A stretch of DNA of 64,000 bases from Micromonospora coxensis (GTDB lineage Bacteria; Actinomycetota; Actinomycetes; Mycobacteriales; Micromonosporaceae), in the NCBI RefSeq assembly GCF_900090295.1, contig NZ_LT607753.1, positions 2,728,001 to 2,792,000 of the forward strand. The letters are read 5' to 3'. This document shows positions 57,791 to 64,000 of the stretch, piece after piece (the stretch's first letter is position 1; every line of letters starts with the position of its first letter). The position numbers and the translations under genes are program-made. Under the pieces are notes generated by a model that was not told the DNA's origin, searched no databases, and saw only the letters and a list, made by a program, of their open reading frames with translations.

Positions 57791-58452
57791 TTGGCCGCAC
57801 CGCCCTTCTTCACCTTGGTCTTCGCCGCAGTACGGACCAGGACCAGCGCGCCCTTGGGGCCGGGGATGGCGCCACGGACGAGCAGGAGGTTGTTCTCGGT
57901 GTCGATCGCCTGGACGGTCAGGTTCTGGACGGTGTAGCGCACGCCACCCATCCGACCGGCCATCCGGGTGCCCTTGAAGACGCGACCCGGGGTGGCGCAG
58001 GCGCCGATCGAGCCCGGCGAGCGGTGCTTGCGCTCCACACCGTGGCTGGCGCGCAGACCGTGGAAGCCGTGCCGCTTCATCGGGCCGGCGTAGCCCTTGC
58101 CCTTGGTCTTGCCGGTGACGTCGATGACGACGCCCGCCGGGAACTCCTCGACCGTGACCTCCTGGCCCGGCGAGTAGTCCGCGGCGTCCGTGGTGCGCAG
58201 CTCGACGATGTGCCGGCGCGGCGCCACGTCCGCCTTCGCGTAGTGCCCGCTGATCGGCTTCTTGACCTTGCGCGGGTCGATCGTGCCGTAGGCGAGCTGG
58301 ATCGCGGAGTAACCGTCCTTCTCGGCGCTACGAACCTGGCTGACGACGCACGGGCCGGCCTGAACCACGGTCACGGGGACAACCTTGTTGTTGTCCCAGA
58401 CCTGGGTCATGCCGAGCTTTGCGCCCAGGATCCCCTTGACTTGCCTGTCCAT
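57787..58452 (-). CDS. rplC: 50S ribosomal protein L3
   Basis: 221 residues: [75 protein letters not shown]. The Gln methylated in E. coli L3 (GSIGQ) is Ala here (GSIGA). In the S10 operon after rpsJ. Confidence 0.97.
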   Translation of the reverse strand: MDRQVKGILGAKLGMTQVWDNNKVVPVTVVQAGPCVVSQVRSAEKDGYSAIQLAYGTIDPRKVKKPISGHYAKADVAPRRHIVELRTTDAADYSPGQEVTVEEFPAGVVIDVTGKTKGKGYAGPMKRHGFHGLRASHGVERKHRSPGSIGACATPGRVFKGTRMAGRMGGVRYTVQNLTVQAIDTENNLLLVRGAIPGPKGALVLVRTAAKTKVKKGGAAK

Positions 58453-58463
58453 TTGTCCGGTCC

Positions 58464-58772
58464 CTACAGCTTGATCTCGATGTCGACGCCAGCCGGCAGG
58501 TCGAGGCGCATGAGCGAGTCGACCGTCTTCGGGGTCGGGTCGATGATGTCGATCAGCCGCTTGTGCGTGCGCATCTCGAAGTGCTCGCGCGAGTCCTTGT
58601 ACTTGTGCGGCGAGCGGATAACGCAGAAACGGTTGATCTCCGTGGGCAGCGGCACCGGGCCTGCGACCTGCGCCCCAGTACGCGTCACCGTCTCGACGAT
58701 CTTCCGCGCCGAGGAGTCGACGACCTCGTGGTCATAGGCCTTGAGCCGGATGCGGATCTTCTGTCCCGCCAT
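58464..58772 (-). CDS. rpsJ: 30S ribosomal protein S10
   Basis: 102 residues: [72 protein letters not shown]. Also NusE, partner of NusB in antitermination. First gene of the S10 operon; a hairpin (58816-58835) lies 44 bases upstream. Confidence 0.97.
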
Positions 58773-58815
58773 GGTGGCTTCTGTTCCTTCTCTCGATGCC
58801 GCTGTGTTGCGGGCA

Positions 58816-58835
58816 CCTGTACCGGCTGGTACAGG
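58816..58835 (-). promoter_or_regulatory. Palindromic hairpin in the rpsJ leader
   Basis: CCTGTACC (58816-58823) and GGTACAGG (58828-58835) form a perfect 8-bp stem with a 4-nt loop in the S10 operon leader. It may be a protein-binding leader structure, as r-protein operons are often autoregulated. The region 58836-58970 between it and the tuf terminator should hold the operon promoter; TTGACC occurs at 58930 (minus strand) but has no good -10 partner. Confidence 0.4.
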
Positions 58836-58970
58836 CCCACTTCGCCGACCCCCGCGGTCGGGCGTGTCGCGCCCTCGGACCAGGCTCCGCCCCGGGACTC
58901 CGGAGCGGTTCTCCTGACCACGCGGTGGGTCAAGGCGCCGATCGCATCACAGCGATCTGGACGCCGTGCG

Positions 58971-59005
58971 AGGGTGGTTGATCACCAGGGGCGATCAACC
59001 ACCCT
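58971..59005 (-). terminator. Terminator after tuf
   Basis: AGGGTGGTTGATC (58971-58983) pairs perfectly with GATCAACCACCCT (58993-59005), 13 bp with a 9-nt loop, about 120 bases after the tuf stop on the minus strand. It ends the str operon before the S10 operon. Confidence 0.8.
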
Positions 59006-59127
59006 ACGCGCGACTGTTGGTCTTCCCGGAGGTCCAGCTTGCGCCGGACGCGGGCGACTAACCGTCGTTACGCAACCTGACTAGTATGCCGCACGACCGG
59101 CGGCGACGCTAATCGGGGTTACCCAGG

Positions 59128-60321
59128 TCACTTGATGATCTTGGTGACGCGACCAGCGCCGACCGTACGACCACCCTCGCGGATCGCGAACTTGAGGTTC
59201 TCCTCCATGGCGATCGGCTGGATCAGCTTCACGGTCATGGTGGTGTTGTCGCCCGGCATGACCATCTCGGTGCCCTCGGGCAGCGTGACGACGCCGGTGA
59301 CGTCCGTGGTCCGGAAGTAGAACTGCGGACGGTAGTTCTGGAAGAACGGGGTGTGCCGGCCACCCTCCTCCTTGGAGAGGATGTAGACCGTCGCCTCGAA
59401 CTCCGTGTGCGGGGTCGTGGTGCCCGGCTTGACGACCACCATGCCGCGCTCGACGTCCTCGCGCTTGATGCCGCGCAGCAGCAGACCGACGTTCTCGCCC
59501 GCGCGGGCCTCGTCGAGCAGCTTGCGGAACATCTCGATGCCGGTGCAGGTGGTCTTCATCGACTTCTCGCGGATGCCGACGATCTCCACCTCCTCGTTCG
59601 GCTTGAGGATGCCGCGCTCCGCGCGACCGGTGACGACCGTGCCACGACCGGTGATCGTGAAGACGTCCTCGATCGGCATGAGGAACGGCTTCTCGGTCTC
59701 ACGCTCCGGCTGCGGGATCGCGGTGTCGACGGCGTTCATGAGCTCCATCAGGCGACCGGTCCACTCCGGGTCGCCCTCCAGGGCCTTGAGCGCCGAGACC
59801 CGGACGACCGGCAGGTCGTCACCCGGGTACTCCTGCGAGGAGAGCAGCTCGCGGACCTCGAGCTCGACGAGCTCCAGGAGCTCCTCGTCGTCGACCATGT
59901 CGCTCTTGTTGAGCGCCACGACGATGTACGGCACACCGACCTGACGGGCCAGCAGCACGTGCTCGCGGGTCTGCGGCATCGGGCCGTCGGTCGCCGCCAC
60001 CACCAGGATCGCGCCGTCCATCTGCGCGGCACCGGTGATCATGTTCTTGATGTAGTCGGCGTGACCGGGGCAGTCGACGTGCGCGTAGTGACGCGCCTCG
60101 GTCTGGTACTCGACGTGCGCGATGGAGATCGTGATGCCGCGGGCCTTCTCCTCCGGCGCCTTGTCGATCTCGTCGAACGGCGTGTACGGGTTGAGGTCCG
60201 GGAACTGGTCGTGCAGGACCTTGGTGATGGCCGCCGTCAGCGTCGTCTTACCGTGGTCGATGTGACCAATGGTGCCGATGTTGACGTGCGGCTTAGTCCG
60301 CTCGAACTTCGCCTTCGCCAC
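59128..60321 (-). CDS. tuf: Elongation factor Tu
   Basis: 397 residues delivering aminoacyl-tRNA to the ribosome: G1 [11 protein letters not shown]2 RGITI, G3 DCPGHADY, G4 NKSD, G5 SALKA, then domains 2 and 3 to [16 protein letters not shown] start with GGAGG upstream. Last gene of the str operon, 220 bases after fusA, so it may have an additional promoter. Confidence 0.98.
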   Translation of the reverse strand: MAKAKFERTKPHVNIGTIGHIDHGKTTLTAAITKVLHDQFPDLNPYTPFDEIDKAPEEKARGITISIAHVEYQTEARHYAHVDCPGHADYIKNMITGAAQMDGAILVVAATDGPMPQTREHVLLARQVGVPYIVVALNKSDMVDDEELLELVELEVRELLSSQEYPGDDLPVVRVSALKALEGDPEWTGRLMELMNAVDTAIPQPERETEKPFLMPIEDVFTITGRGTVVTGRAERGILKPNEEVEIVGIREKSMKTTCTGIEMFRKLLDEARAGENVGLLLRGIKREDVERGMVVVKPGTTTPHTEFEATVYILSKEEGGRHTPFFQNYRPQFYFRTTDVTGVVTLPEGTEMVMPGDNTTMTVKLIQPIAMEENLKFAIREGGRTVGAGRVTKIIK

Positions 60322-60486
60322 TGGTGTCCTCCTGTGGACTTCTTGGTTCGTTCGCCCCGGCGCGCCGATTGGCGCTTAGGACTCTGTCGACAGCCTTTCC
60401 GGCCTGATGGCCGGAGAGCTTGGTGGGTTCTGCGGCGATGAAGCCTACAGGCCCGGATTCACACAACCCGACCGAGGTGGCCGCGG

Positions 60487-60504
60487 GCGGGAGATCCCTC
60501 CCGC
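60487..60504 (-). terminator. Small hairpin in the fusA-tuf spacer
   Basis: GCGGGAG (60487-60493) and CTCCCGC (60498-60504) with a 4-nt loop, 38 bases after fusA. Probably a weak attenuator or processing signal inside the str operon; the 220-base spacer may also contain a tuf promoter I could not place. Confidence 0.4.
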
Positions 60505-60541
60505 GACCGACCCCGGATCACCGGATCAGCTCAGGTGAGCG

Positions 60542-62638
60542 TCACTCACCCGTCGCCTTGGCGATGATCTCCTTCGCGACGCCCTGCGGGACCTCGGCGT
60601 AGGAGTCGAACTGCATGCTGTAGCTAGCCCGGCCCTGGGTCTTCGACCGCAGGTCGCCGACGTAGCCGAACATCTCCGACAACGGCACCAGGGCCCGGAC
60701 GACGCGGGCGCCGCTGCGCTCCTCCATCGCCTGGATGATGCCACGGCGGGAGTTGAGGTCGCCGATGACGTCACCCATGTTCTCCTCAGGAGTGGTGACC
60801 TCAACGGCCATCATCGGCTCGAGCAGCGCGGGGTCGGCCTTGCGGGCCGCCTCCTTCATCGCCATCGAGCCGGCGATCTTGAACGCCATTTCCGACGAGT
60901 CGACCTCGTGGTACTGGCCGTCCACCAGGGTGAGCTTGATGCCCACCAGGGGGAAGCCGGCGAGGATGCCGTACTGCATGGCGTCCTGCGCGCCCGCGTC
61001 CACCGACGGGATGAACTCCCGCGGGATGCGGCCACCGGTGACGGCGTTGGCGAACTCGTAGGTCGGGGCGTCGTTGCCCAGCGGCAGCGGCTCCAGGCTG
61101 ATGATCACCCGGGCGTACTGGCCGGAACCACCGGTCTGCTTCTTGTGGGTGTACTCGACCTTCTCCACCTTGCGGCGGATGGTCTCGCGGTACGCCACCT
61201 GCGGCTTACCGATGTTCGCCTCGACGTTGAACTCGCGGCGCATCCGGTCGACCAGGATGTCCAGGTGCAGCTCGCCCATGCCGGAGATGACCGTCTGACC
61301 GGTCTGGTCGTCCAGCTTGACGCGGAAGGTCGGGTCCTCCTCGGCCAGCCGCTGGATGGCGGTGCTGAGCTTCTCCTGGTCGGCCTTGGTCTTCGGCTCG
61401 ATGGCCACCTCGATGACCGGCTCCGGGAAGGTCATCGACTCCAGGATGACCGGGTTCGCCGGGTCGCACAGGGTGTCACCGGTGGTGGTCTGCTTCAGAC
61501 CCTGCACCGCGATGATGTCGCCGGCCTGGGCGGAGCTGCGCTCCTCCCGCTTGTTGGCGTGCATCTGGTAGATCTTGCCGATCCGCTCCTTGCGGTCCTT
61601 GGTGGAGTTGACCACCTGGGAGCCGGACTCGAGCGTGCCGGAGTAGATCCGCACGTAGGTGAGCTTGCCGAGGTGCTTGTCCGTCTGGATCTTGAAGGCC
61701 AGACCGGAGAACGGCTCCTTCACCGACGGCTTGCGCTGCATCGGGGTCTCGCCGTCGGTGGCGGTGCCCTCGATCGCCGGGATGTCCAGCGGCGACGGCA
61801 GGTACGCGACGACCGCGTCCAGCATCGGCTGGATGCCCTTGTTCTTGAAGGCGGTGCCGGTGAGGACCGGGTTGGCCTTGCCGGCGATGGTGGCCCGACG
61901 GATGGCGGCCTTGATCTCCTCGACGGAGACCTCTTCGCCCTCCAGGTACTTCTCCATCACCGCGTCGTCGACGTCGGCCAGGGTCTCCATCAGCTTCTCG
62001 CGCCACTCGGCGGCCGAGTCGGCGAGGTCGGCCGGGATCTCCTCGACCGCGTAGTCCTCACCCTTCTGGGTCTCGCCGCGCCAGGTGAGGGCACGCATCT
62101 CGACCAGGTCGACGACGCCGATGAAGTCGGACTCGTTGCCGATCGGGATCTGCAGCACCAGCGGGGTGGCGTTCAGCCGGTCGATCATCATCTGCACGCA
62201 GCGGAAGAAGTCGGCACCGGTCCGGTCCAGCTTGTTGACGAAGCACATCCGCGGGACGTTGTACTTGTCGGCCTGACGCCAGACGTTCTCCGTCTGCGGC
62301 TCCACGCCGGCGACACCGTCGTAGACCGCGACCGCACCGTCCAGAACCCGCAGCGACCGCTCGACCTCGACCGTGAAGTCGACGTGGCCGGGCGTGTCGA
62401 TGATCTGGATCGTGTGGCCCTTCCACTCACACTTGGTGGCAGCGGAGGTGATGGTGATACCACGCTCCTGCTCCTGCTCCATCCAGTCCATGACGGCAGC
62501 GCCCTCGTGGACCTCACCGATCTTGTACGTGATACCGGTGTAGAACAGGATCCGCTCGGTGGTAGTGGTCTTACCGGCATCGATGTGCGCCATGATGCCG
62601 ATGTTGCGTACGTTGGCGAGCGCGTCTGCGGCGGCCAC
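60542..62638 (-). CDS. fusA: Elongation factor G
   Basis: 698 residues, GTPase of ribosomal translocation: G1 [11 protein letters not shown]2 RGITI, G3 DTPGHVDF, G4 NKLD, and domains II to V ending [14 protein letters not shown] start at 62638 with AGGG about eight bases upstream. Sits 74 bases after rpsG. Confidence 0.98.
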   Translation of the reverse strand: MAAADALANVRNIGIMAHIDAGKTTTTERILFYTGITYKIGEVHEGAAVMDWMEQEQERGITITSAATKCEWKGHTIQIIDTPGHVDFTVEVERSLRVLDGAVAVYDGVAGVEPQTENVWRQADKYNVPRMCFVNKLDRTGADFFRCVQMMIDRLNATPLVLQIPIGNESDFIGVVDLVEMRALTWRGETQKGEDYAVEEIPADLADSAAEWREKLMETLADVDDAVMEKYLEGEEVSVEEIKAAIRRATIAGKANPVLTGTAFKNKGIQPMLDAVVAYLPSPLDIPAIEGTATDGETPMQRKPSVKEPFSGLAFKIQTDKHLGKLTYVRIYSGTLESGSQVVNSTKDRKERIGKIYQMHANKREERSSAQAGDIIAVQGLKQTTTGDTLCDPANPVILESMTFPEPVIEVAIEPKTKADQEKLSTAIQRLAEEDPTFRVKLDDQTGQTVISGMGELHLDILVDRMRREFNVEANIGKPQVAYRETIRRKVEKVEYTHKKQTGGSGQYARVIISLEPLPLGNDAPTYEFANAVTGGRIPREFIPSVDAGAQDAMQYGILAGFPLVGIKLTLVDGQYHEVDSSEMAFKIAGSMAMKEAARKADPALLEPMMAVEVTTPEENMGDVIGDLNSRRGIIQAMEERSGARVVRALVPLSEMFGYVGDLRSKTQGRASYSMQFDSYAEVPQGVAKEIIAKATGE

Positions 62639-62712
62639 TTCAATCCCTACTTATCGTCGTCTCGACACAACTGGTGGCGGTTCCGGCGCCCTGCGGCGCC
62701 GGAACCCAGGTG

Positions 62713-63183
62713 TTACCAGCGGTAGTGCGCGAAGGCCTTGTTGGACTCGGCCATCTTGTGCGTGTCCTCGCGCCGCTTGACGGCGGCACCCAGACCGTTG
62801 CTCGCGTCCAGCAGCTCGTTCATCAGCCGCTCGACCATGGTCTTCTCGCGCCGGGCGCGGGAGTAGCTGACCAGCCAGCGCAGACCGAGGGTGGTCGCCC
62901 GGGCGGGACGGACCTCGACCGGCACCTGGTAGGTGGCGCCACCGACGCGGCGGCTGCGCACCTCGAGGGTCGGCTTGACGTTGTCCATCGCGCGCTTGAG
63001 CGTCACGACCGGGTCGGTGCCGGTCTTCTCGCGGCAGCCCTCGAGGGCCGCGTACACGATGCGCTCGGCGAGCTGGCGCTTGCCGCGCAGCAGGATCTTG
63101 TTCACCAGCTGGGTGACCAGCGGCGAGTTGTACACCGGGTCAGCGACCAGCGGCTTCCGCGGAGCGGGCCCCTTACGCGGCAT
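62713..63183 (-). CDS. rpsG: 30S ribosomal protein S7
   Basis: 156 residues from ATG 63183: [69 protein letters not shown]. The N-terminal 20 residues of the longer frame are not conserved. Adjacent to rpsL. Confidence 0.97.
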   Translation of the reverse strand: MPRKGPAPRKPLVADPVYNSPLVTQLVNKILLRGKRQLAERIVYAALEGCREKTGTDPVVTLKRAMDNVKPTLEVRSRRVGGATYQVPVEVRPARATTLGLRWLVSYSRARREKTMVERLMNELLDASNGLGAAVKRREDTHKMAESNKAFAHYRW

Positions 63184-63184
63184 G

Positions 63185-63559
63185 TCAGCTCTTCTCCTTC
63201 TTCGCGCCGTAACGGCTGCGCGCCTGCTTGCGGTTGCGGACACCCTGGGTGTCCAGCGAACCGCGGACGATCTTGTAACGCACGCCGGGGAGGTCCTTCA
63301 CACGACCGCCGCGGACGAGCACGATCGAGTGCTCCTGCAGGTTGTGACCGACGCCCGGGATGTAGGCGGTCACCTCGATCTGGCTGCTGAGCTTGACACG
63401 CGCGACCTTGCGGAGCGCTGAGTTCGGCTTCTTGGGGGTGGTGGTGTACACGCGGGTGCACACACCGCGCCGCTGAGGGGAACCCTTCAGCGCCGGGGTC
63501 TTGGTCTTGGTCGTCTTGGCCTGGCGGCCCTTTCGGACCAGCTGCTGGATGGTGGGCAC
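63185..63559 (-). CDS. rpsL: 30S ribosomal protein S12
   Basis: 124 residues: [49 protein letters not shown] core and the [23 protein letters not shown] loop. The Lys residues of TTPKKPNS and GRVKDLPG, whose mutation gives streptomycin resistance, are wild type. GTG start. First gene of the str operon. Confidence 0.97.
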   Translation of the reverse strand: MPTIQQLVRKGRQAKTTKTKTPALKGSPQRRGVCTRVYTTTPKKPNSALRKVARVKLSSQIEVTAYIPGVGHNLQEHSIVLVRGGRVKDLPGVRYKIVRGSLDTQGVRNRKQARSRYGAKKEKS

Positions 63560-64000
63560 CGGGTTTCTCCGCTCCCTTCGGCCGCTGCGAGGCGACCGCG
63601 CCGTCTGCTCGTCAGCCGCCCGTGATGGACGGCTCTCCTACATTCCAACCAGGGCCGCCTCACGGAGGTCCCAGCACCCGCGGTCGGGCGTGTCGCCCAG
63701 ATCACGGTCCGGTGCCGTCGCTCGCGCGTGCCACCGGATGTGTTCACCGGCGCACGGCGGACCGCGTGCCGGCTCTTCGACTGTGTCGTGCCACCGCCTG
63801 ATCGCCGGACGGACCGGATCCCGCGCACGCACGAACTGCCCGGGCAGGCCCGGGCACAAGGGGAAAGAGTACCTACCACAGCCTCGCAGGTCAAAACGGA
63901 ATGGTCCGGCGGATCTCAGATCCCGCCGGTCGCCCCGCCCGTCGTGCCTGCTCACCCGTGATGGGCACCTATGCACTCAAGTGTACCGGCTACCCCCGGA
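63560..64000 (-). promoter_or_regulatory. rpsL upstream region with strong promoter
   Basis: No gene is supported in these 441 bases. On the minus strand -35 TTGACC (63889-63894) and -10 TACTCT (63866-63871) have an ideal 17-base spacer, giving a leader of about 300 bases before rpsL. The 14-bp block around the -35 (63886-63899) is identical to that around the rplM promoter -35. Confidence 0.7.

Overview
The window is high-GC actinobacterial chromosome. I infer a Micromonosporaceae-type (Micromonospora-like) actinomycete, from the GC-rich codon use, a conservon-type signalling operon, an F420-type oxidoreductase, GlnR-type nitrogen boxes, a uroporphyrinogen-III-synthase/DNA-binding-domain fusion and the r-protein gene order. 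The genus is recalled rather than proven. No rRNA, tRNA, CRISPR array, transposase or prophage was recognised.

Layout. A truncated threonine-aldolase-type gene (2-862) is followed on the minus strand by the rplM-rpsI unit and glmM (1.1-3.5 kb). Next comes nitrate assimilation (3.7-14.4 kb): narK, a MazF-like toxin-antitoxin pair and a methyltransferase on the minus strand, then narB/nasC, an FAD/[2Fe-2S] oxidoreductase, nirB, nirD and a HemD-regulator fusion on the plus strand. GlnR-like boxes lie upstream of narK and of the nitrate reductase gene. At 14.4-20.7 kb there is a conservon operon (histidine kinase, roadblock, DUF742, GTPase) with a divergent orphan solute-binding lipoprotein. At 21-25.3 kb there is a divergent ABC uptake system with an LLM-type oxidoreductase and a cupin; it has a third GlnR-like box between its two arms. 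An 853-residue membrane protein gene follows.

From 28 to 34.1 kb a complete minus-strand thiamine operon (thiE-thiO-thiS-thiG-tenI-like-thiD-thiC) sits behind a TPP riboswitch. A broken DUF559-type gene, an aldo/keto reductase, an ABC-F protein, a methyltransferase and a membrane-anchored protein of unknown function fill 34.2-39.9 kb.

From 40 kb to the end lies the translation super-cluster, all on the minus strand apart from its spacers. In transcription order it runs rpsL-rpsG-fusA-tuf; rpsJ to rpsQ; rplN to rplO; secY-adk-map; infA-rpmJ-rpsM-rpsK-rpsD-rpoA-rplQ; truA. A DUF1707 gene sits between map and infA. truA and rplM, close together in many actinobacteria, are here about 36.5 kb apart.

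The most unusual signal is a pair of long hairpins (20764-20835 and 30438-30511). Their 26-nt loops are the same at 25 of 26 positions, while their 23-24-bp stems have unrelated sequences. One lies between convergent genes. The other lies inside the 3' end of a thiamine gene, just before thiD. This looks like a dispersed element whose stem differs from site to site while its loop is conserved.
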